Shown here: piece after piece, positions 17,016 to 25,387 of the stretch | Layout of the letters: the number at the start of each line of letters is the position of its first letter | How positions within the stretch are numbered: position 1 is the first letter of the stretch | Assembly (NCBI RefSeq): GCF_041154745.1 | Contig: NZ_AP031573.1 | Coordinates: forward strand, 4,588,001-4,652,000 | DNA from: Flavobacterium sp. CFS9 | GTDB lineage: Bacteria > Bacteroidota > Bacteroidia > Flavobacteriales > Flavobacteriaceae | Direction: 5' to 3' | Length of the DNA: 64,000 nt | Notes under the pieces: generated by a model | What the model saw: the letters and a program-made list of their open reading frames with translations, nothing else | Databases searched by the model: none | Told to the model about the DNA's origin: nothing | Program-made: the position numbers and the translations under genes

Positions 17016-20000
17016 TTAAAATTTAAGATTAACATTCAAGCTGAAGTTTCTCGTAGTTGGCAAAGACAAACTCTCCAATCCCTGAGCATTTCCGGTGTTG
17101 AAAGCGGTTTCAGGGTCAATGTTCGGTGCATCTTTGTAAATGAATAAAAGGTTTCGGCCTACAGCAGTAATACTTGCTCCTTCTAATCCCAGTCTTCTGG
17201 CAAATTTCTTATTGAAATTGTATCCCAGTTTTATTTCTCTCAGTTTTACAAAAGTCGAGCTGTAAATATAGGCTTCACTAATATTGTAAGATGCTTTATG
17301 AAACTCCTGCGCACTAATTACCTGAGTATTTGGAGTTCCATCAGCATAAACCCCGTTAAAGAGCACTCCGTCATCATAAACTGTTACTCCGCTTGGTGCT
17401 CCACCGCCTGTTACCAATGTTTTTGGATTAGCTGTATTGTTGCCCGGATAGTAGTAATTTAAACCTCCGTTTGCTGCATCACGACCAGCCAAGGTCTCTG
17501 CCAGTACTCCGGTATAGGTACCTGTTCTGTTAGTTCCCGAAAAAATATCTCCGCCTACACTGGCATCAATAAGGAATGAAAATTCCAGATTTTTATAACT
17601 CAAAGTGTTGGTTATACCTGCTAAGAAGTCCGGAGTATAATGTCCTAATACTCGCTTTTGCGGATCAGCTTTCGGTAATCCGTTAGTGCCTACTACTATG
17701 TTTCCGTTTGCATCACGCTGATAGGCAGTACCATAAAGTGCTCCATAAGCCTGCCCTACCGACGCCAATACATCAACACCTCCTGATGTACCAATCGTAT
17801 AATTTTGGATTTGTTTGTCGTAGTCCAAAATTTTTACTTCACTGATGTTTTTTGAATAGTTAACACCTACATTCCATTTAAAATTCTCGGTTTGAATCGG
17901 AGTTCCGTCTAACTGAACTTCAATACCACGATTGTTTATTTTACCCGCGTTGATTAACTGCGAATTGTAACCACTTGAAGCCGTTGTTTTGATTTCTAAA
18001 ATCTGATCAAAACTGTTGGTATTGTAGTACGCTACATCTAAGTGCAGTCTGTTTTTCCAGAACGAAGATTCTATTCCCAATTCCGTAGAACGAGTGGTTT
18101 CCGGTTTTAAATTCTCATTAAGCTTTTTCTTCGCTGAAGTTTGAATAGGGTTTCCGTCAAATGCCGTTTGAAAATCGTAAACCGTAGACAATTGATACGG
18201 ATCGGCATCGTTTCCTACTTCAGACCAGCCTCCGCGAAGCTTTAAGAAATCAAGTGTATTACTTTTCAAATTAAAGGCATCAGAAACTACAAAACTACCA
18301 TTGAAGGAAGGATAGAAATAAGAACGGTTACTGCTTGGTAAAGTAGATGACCAGTCGTTACGGGCAGTTACGTTTAAATAAGCATAGTTTTTATACCCAA
18401 ATTGTGCTGAAGCATAAGCACTGTATACTCTTAATCTGGATAGTGAATTGGATGAAGTCAACGGATCTCTTGAATTCGTTAAGGTATACAAATCCGGTAC
18501 GGCTAAACGTGGCGCTTTCTGATAGTTATTGGCATCACTATGGTTACGAATATTGAATCCGGCAAGAGCATCCACACTAAAGTCTTCGGTTAGTTTTTTG
18601 GTATACGTAAAAATTCCTTCTGTATTTCTTTCATTTACCGTGTAAGCATCTTCTGCATAGGAACCAAATGGAGTTCCGTTTGTACCATACTTAATCGTGT
18701 ATTTTCTGCGATCATTATAATAATCAACTCCGGTGCGGAATTTAAAATTAAGTCCGTCGATAATTTTGGCATCCAAATGAATATCTCCAATTATACGGTT
18801 ACGCTGCTGGCTGGTAGTGTTGTAATACGCATTCCAATATGGATTGCTGTAATAGCTGTTGTTCCAGTTCACCTCTCTGTTGTTTCGAAGCTGGTCAATA
18901 TCTACCTGACGTCCAAACCAAAGGAACTGCAACATCACACCTGCAGCACGGTTACCTTGCGGACCACCCGGAAGTGCCGGCGCATCGGTAACAATATAAT
19001 TAGCAGTTACTCCTACTTTTATGTTTTTAGAAATTTGATAATTGGTATTAACTGTAAAGTTTGTTTTGTTTACTTCACTGTTAGGCACTGTTCCTAATTG
19101 TTTCTGATTGTTTATTCCTAAACGAAAATCTGATTTTTCATCTGATTTGGCTATCGATACGCTATTATCGTACGTAACACCAGTATTGAAAAAGTCTTTT
19201 ACATTATTGGGATGAGCTACAAATGGTACTGCAACACCATTGGAATAGAACTGCGGAATAAGACGTCCGTCTAATCTAGGGCCCCAGCTTTCATCCACTC
19301 CATCATTGATTCCGCCACCTTTACCGTCTACAAAACTAAACTTACCGTTTGATCCTTGTCCGTATGAATTTTGAAATTTAGGTAAAGTAGCCACCTGAGA
19401 GATCGTGATTCCGGAATTAACGCTTATCCCCAATCCTTTCTGACTTTTCCCGGATTTTGTGGTGATAAGTACTACTCCATGTGCGGCACGAGAACCGTAA
19501 AGAGCAGCGGCATTAGGGCCTTTTAATACACTTAAGGATTCAATATCCTGTGGGTTTAAATCGGCAATCGCATTTTTAAAATCACGGGTAGTACCTCCGG
19601 TACTTCCCAGCTGTGAGTTGTCCACCGGAACCCCATCGACCACAAAAAGAGGCTGATTATTTCCGGAAATAGACGTTTCCCCACGAATAATGATACGCGA
19701 AGATCCCATATCACCTTGCGAATTGGTTATGCGAACACCCGCAAGTTTACCGCTAAGACTGTTTAGAAAATTGGTTTCTTTGGTGTCCGACAATTCTTTT
19801 CCTTTAACTGCTTGTGTGGTATATCCTAAAGATTTTTTTTCTTTTGTAATACCCAGTGCAGTAACCACCACTTCTGAGAGCGTATTTTGTTCCTGAGTAA
19901 GGTTAACCACAACTGGATTTTCATTGGCAATAACTTCCGCTTTTTTATAACCCAAATAACTGACAATTATCGTATAAGGAAGTTTTTGTCCGGTTTGAAA

Positions 20001-20207
20001 GTAAAATTTACCGTCCATATCCGTTACAACCCCGTGAGTAGTTCCTTTAATGTTTATTGAAGCACCAATAACGGGCTCTTTTGTAACAGCATCGATTACA
20101 ATTCCTTCAAGTTTTGACTGGATTAGGGGTTTAATTTCCTGTGCTTTAATACCTATGGAAATCAACAAAATACATAATCCTATATATCTGTTTAATTTTT
20201 TTTTCAT
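17016..20207 (-). CDS. SusC/RagA-family TonB-linked outer-membrane receptor
   Basis: A 1063-residue receptor with signal peptide (MKKKLNRYIGLCILLISIGIKAQ) and a carboxypeptidase-regulatory-like domain (VIDAVTKEPVIGASINIKGT). A TonB-box-like EVVVTALGITKEKKSLGY and a plug with PLFVVDGVPVDNS and LNPQDIESLSVLKGPNAAALYGS follow. The long barrel ends SLPTTRNFSLNVNLKF. All SusC hallmarks are intact. Imports a ligand captured by the downstream SusD-like protein using the TonB/ExbBD energy system. A Bacteroidota-type promoter sits about 390 bp upstream and the intervening leader is structured. Confidence 0.95.
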   Translation of the reverse strand: MKKKLNRYIGLCILLISIGIKAQEIKPLIQSKLEGIVIDAVTKEPVIGASINIKGTTHGVVTDMDGKFYFQTGQKLPYTIIVSYLGYKKAEVIANENPVVVNLTQEQNTLSEVVVTALGITKEKKSLGYTTQAVKGKELSDTKETNFLNSLSGKLAGVRITNSQGDMGSSRIIIRGETSISGNNQPLFVVDGVPVDNSQLGSTGGTTRDFKNAIADLNPQDIESLSVLKGPNAAALYGSRAAHGVVLITTKSGKSQKGLGISVNSGITISQVATLPKFQNSYGQGSNGKFSFVDGKGGGINDGVDESWGPRLDGRLIPQFYSNGVAVPFVAHPNNVKDFFNTGVTYDNSVSIAKSDEKSDFRLGINNQKQLGTVPNSEVNKTNFTVNTNYQISKNIKVGVTANYIVTDAPALPGGPQGNRAAGVMLQFLWFGRQVDIDQLRNNREVNWNNSYYSNPYWNAYYNTTSQQRNRIIGDIHLDAKIIDGLNFKFRTGVDYYNDRRKYTIKYGTNGTPFGSYAEDAYTVNERNTEGIFTYTKKLTEDFSVDALAGFNIRNHSDANNYQKAPRLAVPDLYTLTNSRDPLTSSNSLSRLRVYSAYASAQFGYKNYAYLNVTARNDWSSTLPSSNRSYFYPSFNGSFVVSDAFNLKSNTLDFLKLRGGWSEVGNDADPYQLSTVYDFQTAFDGNPIQTSAKKKLNENLKPETTRSTELGIESSFWKNRLHLDVAYYNTNSFDQILEIKTTASSGYNSQLINAGKINNRGIEVQLDGTPIQTENFKWNVGVNYSKNISEVKILDYDKQIQNYTIGTSGGVDVLASVGQAYGALYGTAYQRDANGNIVVGTNGLPKADPQKRVLGHYTPDFLAGITNTLSYKNLEFSFLIDASVGGDIFSGTNRTGTYTGVLAETLAGRDAANGGLNYYYPGNNTANPKTLVTGGGAPSGVTVYDDGVLFNGVYADGTPNTQVISAQEFHKASYNISEAYIYSSTFVKLREIKLGYNFNKKFARRLGLEGASITAVGRNLLFIYKDAPNIDPETAFNTGNAQGLESLSLPTTRNFSLNVNLKF

Positions 20208-20228
20208 TACTTTGTTTCAGTTTAATAC

Positions 20229-20274
20229 ATAAGGAGCCCCGAAGTCGGATATACTCCGCTCGTGCTTTCCTTAT
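20229..20274 (-). promoter_or_regulatory. Structured leader element just upstream of SusC start
   Basis: On the minus strand an outer ATAAGGA/TCCTTAT stem encloses two mutually exclusive small hairpins, CGGA-loop-TCCG and CCG-ACTT-CGG, that share the same TCCG bases. It lies 22 bp before the SusC ATG. The layout could permit switching, but no known riboswitch consensus is recognisable and the fold is judged by eye. Confidence 0.4.
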
Positions 20275-20301
20275 AGAGATGTACAATTTCTTTAAGCTTT
20301 G

Positions 20302-20337
20302 CCATTTCTGTTCCCGCAGAAATGGTTCTTTTTCTTT
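20302..20337 (+). terminator. Hairpin with T-tract, antisense to the SusC leader
   Basis: CCATTTCTG and CAGAAATGG form a 9-bp perfect stem with a TTCCCG loop. On the plus strand it is followed by TTCTTTTTCTTT, a good intrinsic terminator, whereas on the minus (SusC-sense) strand no U-tract follows. It could end an antisense RNA over the SusC start region, or act as a leader hairpin in the sense RNA. Confidence 0.5.
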
Positions 20338-20598
20338 AGCATCTACGCATTCGTTTCTTCATTTTTTTATTATTTTTGATTACTATTTTTTAAATGGGTC
20401 TGTGCAGGATTTCAATCTCAAACAAGGATTTCATCTCACCGGAATTATAGAATCAGATTAAAAAATTACTTTGCCATCAGCATACATTTAAAGGAAATGT
20501 ATCTCCTATTAGTTCTCAATAACTGAAAACAGTAATCAATATTCTTTTCTATACTCTTTATCAATTTGTAATTTTTATATTCTACTAATTTGATAGAA

Positions 20599-20628
20599 CA
20601 AAAGTATATTAAAATAACGAAAGCCAAA
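20599..20628 (-). promoter_or_regulatory. Bacteroidota-type promoter for the SusC/SusD operon
   Basis: On the minus strand the -7 box is TACTTTTG (TAnnTTTG; plus strand 20599-20606). A -33 TTTG box (plus strand 20625-20628) lies 18 bases upstream. This matches the SigA promoter consensus known for Bacteroides and Flavobacterium. Transcription would start near 20592, giving a leader of roughly 385 nt. Confidence 0.6.
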
Positions 20629-20862
20629 ATTTTAACTCTTTTTTTTATATAAAAAATGTTAAATAAATCGACCCATTAATGATAACCAACTTATAATAAA
20701 ATAGTTAACAAACAACAGTACTTCCGCTTCTGTGTAAGATTTTTTCTAAAATAATTCTTCAAAATGCAATTTGTTTTATACTTTCTTAAAAATTAGTTTT
20801 AACACTTTTAATTCATGTGCTTCAAAATAATATAAGTACTTTCGTCCCACACATTCTTTTTC

Positions 20863-21219
20863 ATGAAACGATTTCACCTCATACTCATTGTTTTACTTGG
20901 TATCTTCCTGATGCCAACGACAACTGTTGCGTGTGAGAAACCTGCTGTGAAAGAGAAAATCGCTACAACTGAAAAGGACGATGACTGCTGCAAGATCAGC
21001 GGCTCAAACGATAAAAATCATACTAACAATAGCGGAAAATGCAAACGTTCTGCCTGTGGATGCGCGTCTTCCTGTAACGGAGGTATCATTGTTTTTGAGG
21101 AACAACATTCTAAAGACATTCTTTTTTGTACTTCTACTAAAAAGCAAAAGTTTCATAATTTAGAATCCCCTATTTCTTCGGGTTTTCAATCTCTCTGGTT
21201 AATCCCTAAAATAAGCTAA
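20863..21219 (+). CDS. Small cysteine-rich secreted protein
   Basis: I do not recognise a named family. The 118-residue product has a clear signal peptide (MKRFHLILIVLLGIFLMPTTTVA). The mature part is Cys- and His-containing: a CC pair in DDDCCKIS, then HTNNSGKCKRSACGCASSCNGG. This layout suits metal binding or disulfides. Genes for a DUF3347 protein and a haem-binding domain protein follow on the same strand after 226 bp, which supports a metal or redox stress theme. The role is inference. Confidence 0.65.
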   Translation: MKRFHLILIVLLGIFLMPTTTVACEKPAVKEKIATTEKDDDCCKISGSNDKNHTNNSGKCKRSACGCASSCNGGIIVFEEQHSKDILFCTSTKKQKFHNLESPISSGFQSLWLIPKIS

Positions 21220-21445
21220 TTGTATTTTTGACAGCCTATAGTGTGCCGAATCTTAATTCCATACACCAGCTGTATTCTATTCACTTTTTAAGTAATCATC
21301 AAACAAGACTTCGGTTTACGACCGCATGTTCTTGTTTCATAAATCTATGCAGATAAAACTGAAAAGTGATTCACAAAAATTTGCTGTAGTTCAATTTCCG
21401 AATTGCAGTACAACAAGAAAAAACAATTAATTAAAATTTAAACAA

Positions 21446-22030
21446 ATGAAAAATATAATTCTCTCCACACTAGTCCTAGCATTGGTAATGATTTCCTGTA
21501 ACAAGAAAAGCGAAGAAACCATAACAACAGATTCTCAAACGGATCCTCATTCTACACATAAAGAGAATGAAACCGATGCTGATACAGGAAAAATGCAAAA
21601 CGGTCCGATTCAGGAAACGGTTACCAAATATCTGCAATTGAAAAATGCATTAGTGAAAGATGATTCCAAAGGTGCAGCAGATGCCGGAAAGGAATTATTT
21701 CAGGTTTTAAAAGGATTCGATACGAACTCGATAGAGGCTAAATTGAAAACAGAATATATTGAGATTGCAGAGGATGCCAAAGAACACGCCGAACATATAG
21801 GTGAAGCCAGCGGAAACATCGTGCACCAAAGAGAACATTTTGTAATGCTGAGTAAAGATGTAAATGATATCATAGAACTACTTGGAACCACGCAAACTCT
21901 ATATCAGGAATATTGTCCAATGGCCAACGAAGGTAAAGGTGCTTTGTGGATCAGTGAAACAAAAGAGATCCAAAACCCTTATTATGGTGCAAAAATGCTG
22001 GATTGCGGCTCGGTGAAAAAAACAATGTAA
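21446..22030 (+). CDS. DUF3347 domain lipoprotein
   Basis: The 194-residue product has a lipoprotein signal (LVMISC18N) and a charged linker containing His residues (DPHSTHKEN). A helical DUF3347 domain (about residues 50-190) follows, containing the family end motif YCPMANEGKGALWISE and NPYYGAKMLDCG. In other Bacteroidota DUF3347 domains occur in copper or cobalt/zinc efflux proteins and lipoproteins; Met, Cys and His residues could bind metal. Its stop codon is one base before the start of the haem-binding domain gene, so the two are translationally linked. Confidence 0.85.
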   Translation: MKNIILSTLVLALVMISCNKKSEETITTDSQTDPHSTHKENETDADTGKMQNGPIQETVTKYLQLKNALVKDDSKGAADAGKELFQVLKGFDTNSIEAKLKTEYIEIAEDAKEHAEHIGEASGNIVHQREHFVMLSKDVNDIIELLGTTQTLYQEYCPMANEGKGALWISETKEIQNPYYGAKMLDCGSVKKTM

Positions 22031-22031
22031 A

Positions 22032-22490
22032 ATGAAATCGCGTGCCAAAAAAATAGCCTTCATTGGAATCCTTATTTTTTTGCTCCTGCAATTGTACCAG
22101 CCTGCCCGAAATTCTGATTACGGGCAGGTTAGTACGGTTTCTATTGCTAAAGTTCATCATGTTCCTAAAAATGTTGAAGCCATTCTGCAAACTTCCTGTT
22201 ATGACTGTCACAGTAACAATACCCGTTATCCCTGGTATTCTAATCTACAGCCCATACGGAGTTTTATGGAAAATCATATCGAAAAAGGAAAAAATGATTT
22301 GAATTTTAGCAAATGGGGAGAATATTCGAAAAGAAAACAAGGAACTAAATTAAACCGCATCATCAGTCAGATAAAGTCTAACGAAATGCCTTTAAGTTCC
22401 TATATTTTGATTCACAGAGATGCTGTACTTAGTGCGGCTCAGAAGAAAGAAATTATCGACTGGGCGGAAAAATTAAATGATAGTATCTAA
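22032..22490 (+). CDS. Haem-binding domain protein (Haem_bd family, cytochrome-like)
   Basis: A 152-residue protein with one N-terminal membrane anchor (AFIGILIFLLLQLYQP) and a periplasmic domain. The motif CYDCHSNNTRYPWYSNLQP carries CxxCH for covalent c-type haem; RYPWYSNLQP is the hallmark of the Haem_bd family. PLSSYILIHRDA near the end matches the family's conserved methionine-poor C-terminal motif. It is probably an electron carrier or sensor. It sits one base behind the DUF3347 lipoprotein gene. Confidence 0.88.
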   Translation: MKSRAKKIAFIGILIFLLLQLYQPARNSDYGQVSTVSIAKVHHVPKNVEAILQTSCYDCHSNNTRYPWYSNLQPIRSFMENHIEKGKNDLNFSKWGEYSKRKQGTKLNRIISQIKSNEMPLSSYILIHRDAVLSAAQKKEIIDWAEKLNDSI

Positions 22491-22504
22491 ACGTTACATT
22501 TAAT

Positions 22505-22537
22505 AAACCGGACAGGTTTCAAAAACCTGTCTGGTTT
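22505..22537 (+). terminator. Terminator-like hairpin between convergent operons
   Basis: AAACCGGACAGGTTT pairs with AACCTGTCTGGTTT (one G-T pair) around a CAAA loop. It sits 15 bp after the haem-binding gene. The T-tract is short, so it may also be a convergent barrier against the DoxX transcript. Confidence 0.65.
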
Positions 22538-22614
22538 AATATAAAGAAATAAAAAAATGAGACAACCTTTTAGCTTAGGCGTCTCATTTTATATCGATAG
22601 TTTGCAACTTTTTT

Positions 22615-23013
22615 TTATTGCAGCTGATATTTTTCCGAAAGTGCATAATCGTATTCATTTAGTTTGTGATATAATTTATAGGAAATCACCAATATACCCA
22701 GGAATATCAAAGGCAGTATCGCCTGAAATCCAAAGCCGTCAACAGCGAAATGGCTGATACTCGCAAATATAAATACAAAGCCAAAACCGGTATACGCCCA
22801 TTCTTTTGCAAATTTTGGTGCTTGAGGAATGATTACTGTCAGAGCTCCAATTATTTTAAAAACCACCAATGCGTTACCGAAATAGGCCGGATATTGCATG
22901 TGTCTTATTCCTTCTTTAGCCAGTTCAGTCTGTGAGGTCAAGGCCGGAATGACTCCTTCCATAATAAAAATGATGATCGTTGTAGTCCAGAATATAATTT
23001 TATCTTTTTTCAT
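22615..23013 (-). CDS. DoxX-like membrane protein
   Basis: A 132-residue inner-membrane protein with four transmembrane helices. The motif VFKIIGALTVIIPQAPKFAKEWAYTGFGFVF... matches the DoxX-like_2 family (G-x-L-x-L..P..P.L.EWAY.G). Biochemical role is unclear in the family; relatives support redox homeostasis. It lies downstream of two VOC-fold genes on the same strand, across a repeat-filled 133-bp gap, and a GlxA-type regulator is divergent to the group. Confidence 0.85.
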   Translation of the reverse strand: MKKDKIIFWTTTIIIFIMEGVIPALTSQTELAKEGIRHMQYPAYFGNALVVFKIIGALTVIIPQAPKFAKEWAYTGFGFVFIFASISHFAVDGFGFQAILPLIFLGILVISYKLYHKLNEYDYALSEKYQLQ

Positions 23014-23022
23014 GATTTTAAA

Positions 23023-23090
23023 GGTTGTTGGTTGATAGTTGTTGATAGTTGTTGGTTGATAGTTCTTAGTTATTGTTATTGTTATTGTTA
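23023..23090. repeat. Imperfect short tandem repeats upstream of the DoxX gene
   Basis: A run of GTTGTTGGTTGATAGTT units followed by (TATTGT)n-like triplets directly upstream of the DoxX start. Low complexity and probably prone to slippage; it fills most of the promoter region. Confidence 0.6.
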
Positions 23091-23146
23091 GTTCTCGTTA
23101 ATAGTCAATGTAGAGTTTTTATCCGATTGGGTATAATTATCAAAAA

Positions 23147-23584
23147 CTAATTACACCCAACAGATAAAGATTTTTTTTCTTCGCACGAGTAACAGAGCAT
23201 CCATTGATGTCCGAACTTATCCGTGAGATTTCCGAACAAAGCTCCGTAAAAAGTCCTTTCTAACGGATGGGTAGCCTGACCGTCTTTCGATAAGTCAGCA
23301 TAAACCTTTCGGGTTTCTTCTTCGCTGTCAAACGTGAGCATCATCGAGAAGGCATTTCCCTTTGTCAGGTTTTCGGGAGCCATATCCGATCCCATAATGG
23401 TCAAAGTATTGCTTTTAAGGGTGGCGTGCAAAATACATCTTTTCATTTTCTCCGGCAGCTGTTCGCTTAAAGGTGAATCGGCTATAGTTTGCAGATCGAG
23501 TTCGCCGCCAAGACATGCTTTGTAGAACAACATCGCCTCTCTGCAATTACCGTTAAATGTTAAATAAGAATTAAGCTTTGCCAT
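23147..23584 (-). CDS. VOC-family protein, PhnB/glyoxalase-like
   Basis: A 145-residue vicinal-oxygen-chelate protein of the PhnB type: NSYLTFNGNCREAMLFYKACLGGELDL at the N terminus, HATLKSNTLTIMGSDM in the middle and LTDKFGHQWMLCYS at the end. These proteins bind divalent metal and small ligands; the specific reaction is unknown. It is 10 bp downstream of a second VOC gene, forming an operon. The C-terminal CEEKKSLSVGCN tail is unusual but short. Confidence 0.88.
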   Translation of the reverse strand: MAKLNSYLTFNGNCREAMLFYKACLGGELDLQTIADSPLSEQLPEKMKRCILHATLKSNTLTIMGSDMAPENLTKGNAFSMMLTFDSEEETRKVYADLSKDGQATHPLERTFYGALFGNLTDKFGHQWMLCYSCEEKKSLSVGCN

Positions 23585-23594
23585 TTTAATAGGG

Positions 23595-24002
23595 TTACTG
23601 TTGTGGAATTTTCGCCAGATCCATATACAGAACTTCCCAAAGGTGTCCGTCTAAATCTTCAAAACTGCGTTGCTGCATAAAACCATAGTCTTTTGGCTCA
23701 GCAGTTTCTTTACCACCTGCTTTCAGGGCACTATCGATCATTTCATTCACTTCGTCTGTACTGTCTACTGACAAGGAATTAATTACCGCAGCTTTCTGGA
23801 AAGCATTACCGATTTCTTTGTTGGTAAACTCACTGAATTTATTGTGAGTCAGTAACATCACATAAATTTCTTCGGTTAGAACCATACAAGCTGCTGTTGC
23901 ATCTGTAAACTGAGGATTGTTTGTAAATCCGATTGCTGTGTAAAAAGACATTGCTTTTTGTAAATCTGCTACCGGCAGATTGATGAAAATTTTCGTTGCC
24001 AT
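23595..24002 (-). CDS. VOC-family protein (glyoxalase/bleomycin-resistance fold)
   Basis: A 135-residue protein with one VOC module: IFINLPVADLQKAMSFYTAIGF at the N terminus and QQRSFEDLDGHLWEVLYMD at the C terminus, where Asp-Gly-His and Glu are the usual metal ligands. It is first in the leftward group VOC-VOC-DoxX. The divergent GlxA-type regulator is 259 bp away and is the likely controller. Substrate unknown. Confidence 0.88.
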   Translation of the reverse strand: MATKIFINLPVADLQKAMSFYTAIGFTNNPQFTDATAACMVLTEEIYVMLLTHNKFSEFTNKEIGNAFQKAAVINSLSVDSTDEVNEMIDSALKAGGKETAEPKDYGFMQQRSFEDLDGHLWEVLYMDLAKIPQQ

Positions 24003-24111
24003 TTTGTGTGTTTTTTAAGTTGTTAATTGATAGTACAAAGATGGAGCAGAAATAACAGAATCCACCTACACAAAAACGACAACAAAAAGGGCATTTACGA
24101 CAAACTATCTT

Positions 24112-24119
24112 TATCTTTG
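24112..24119 (+). promoter_or_regulatory. Possible -7 box for the GlxA-type regulator gene
   Basis: TATCTTTG matches TAnnTTTG about 140 bp before the regulator ATG. The expected -33 TTTG is not well placed (TTTA with short spacing), so this is weak. Confidence 0.3.
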
Positions 24120-24261
24120 AAATTGCATTGAAATCAATTGCTGTATTGCTATGATTCCGATAAAGTGTTGTACTCAACAGTCAGCCAAGAAAAATCAAGG
24201 GCTCAGCAACTGCCAGTCAATTGTAAATCTTTAACCTGATTTGATCTAACCTATAAAAACC

Positions 24262-25242
24262 ATGATAAAAAAAGTAAGTATACTTGTGCCTGAAAGTTCG
24301 GTTCTACAGGCAATTGCAGATCCACAGTATTTATTTTCGGCTGTAAATCAATTTATGACCGCCTCAGGCAAAAAATTATTGTTTGATGTACAATTAGTAG
24401 GTTTAGAAAAAGAAGTAAAACTGAATAACGGATTGTATTTGGTCAATACTTCTCAGCTCACAAAAGAGATCACCTCCACTGATTTGATTGTAATCCCTGC
24501 CTTATTCGGAGACATGAAAAGCGCCATTGCTCAAAATCAACAACTATTGCCATGGATCAGCGAACAATATCATAAGGGTGCCGAAGTGGCATCACTATGT
24601 GTTGGAGCGTTTTTGTTAGCCTCTACTGGTCTGCTAAACGGAAAAAAATGCTCTACCCATTGGGGTTTTCAAAATGAGTTTAGAGAAATGTTTCCCGAAG
24701 TAGAAGTTATAGATGGAAGTATTATTACCGAAGAACACCGCCTTTATTCCAGCGGAGGTGCTCATTCTTACTGGAATCTGTTGCTCCATTTGGTCGAAAA
24801 ATATACCGACAGAGAAACTGCTATACTCGCCTCTAAATACTTTGCCATCGATATCGACAGAGACAGTCAGGCTTCTTTTGCTATGTTTCAGGGACAAAAG
24901 AATCATAACGATGAGGCCATTAAACAGGTACAGAATTTTATTGAAGAGAATATTCAGGAAAAAATCACCATTGATGAATTGGCCGAAATGGTATTACTGG
25001 GAAGAAGAAGTTTTGAAAGACGATTTAAAGCCGCAACCAACAATTCAGTTTTAGAATATATCAATCGCGTAAAAATTGAGTACGCCAAAAAAAGTTTCGA
25101 GACCAGCCGTAAAAATATCAATGAAGTAATGTATGATGTGGGTTACACCGATACAAAAGCATTTCGAACCATTTTTAAGAAAGTAACAGGATTAAATCCG
25201 TTGGAATATCGTAACAAGTATAATAAAATGGCGGTTAGTTAA
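24262..25242 (+). CDS. GlxA-family transcriptional regulator (DJ-1/PfpI + AraC HTH)
   Basis: A 326-residue regulator. Residues 1-190 form a DJ-1/PfpI domain with the nucleophile-elbow cysteine Cys113 in ASLCVGAFLLASTGLL and CSTHWGFQ. Residues 215-322 form a double AraC helix-turn-helix (ITIDELAEMVLLGRRSFERRFKA and INEVMYDVGYTDTKAFRTIFKKVTG). Such proteins sense small molecules through the DJ-1 domain. The gene is divergent from the VOC-VOC-DoxX group, which it probably regulates; that is inference from position. Confidence 0.92.
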   Translation: MIKKVSILVPESSVLQAIADPQYLFSAVNQFMTASGKKLLFDVQLVGLEKEVKLNNGLYLVNTSQLTKEITSTDLIVIPALFGDMKSAIAQNQQLLPWISEQYHKGAEVASLCVGAFLLASTGLLNGKKCSTHWGFQNEFREMFPEVEVIDGSIITEEHRLYSSGGAHSYWNLLLHLVEKYTDRETAILASKYFAIDIDRDSQASFAMFQGQKNHNDEAIKQVQNFIEENIQEKITIDELAEMVLLGRRSFERRFKAATNNSVLEYINRVKIEYAKKSFETSRKNINEVMYDVGYTDTKAFRTIFKKVTGLNPLEYRNKYNKMAVS

Positions 25243-25291
25243 TGTCTTTCTTTCCTAGCAAACAATATCTACTTTAAGAAGGTTATTAATT

Positions 25292-25330
25292 AAAAAAACT
25301 TCCAAGCTTTCGATGCTTAGAAGTTTTTTT
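25292..25330 (+). terminator. Intrinsic terminator of the GlxA-type regulator gene
   Basis: AAAAAACTTC-C-AAGC pairs with GCTT-A-GAAGTTTTTTT, with a short loop. Strong T-tract on the right; A-tract on the left could serve the convergent gene ending at 25388. Confidence 0.85.
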
Positions 25331-25387
25331 ATTAATAGCAGAGGAAATCAACCCACTGCAAATATTGATTTGTAACAATTAATAAAA

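Noticed and set aside
20226..20460. Possible cobalamin, SAM or TPP riboswitch before SusC
   Set aside because: A fragment CCGGTGAGA near 20440 recalls the cobalamin consensus, but the essential B12 box and the rest of the core are absent. Only an unassigned structured leader can be supported.
20279..20461. A 60-codon plus-strand frame in the SusC leader
   Set aside because: It reads through the hairpin terminator and has phenylalanine-rich low-complexity composition typical of AT-rich non-coding DNA.
22557..22757. Plus-strand 66-codon frame opposite the DoxX gene
   Set aside because: It is antisense to a recognised gene, and no hallmark of coding is present.
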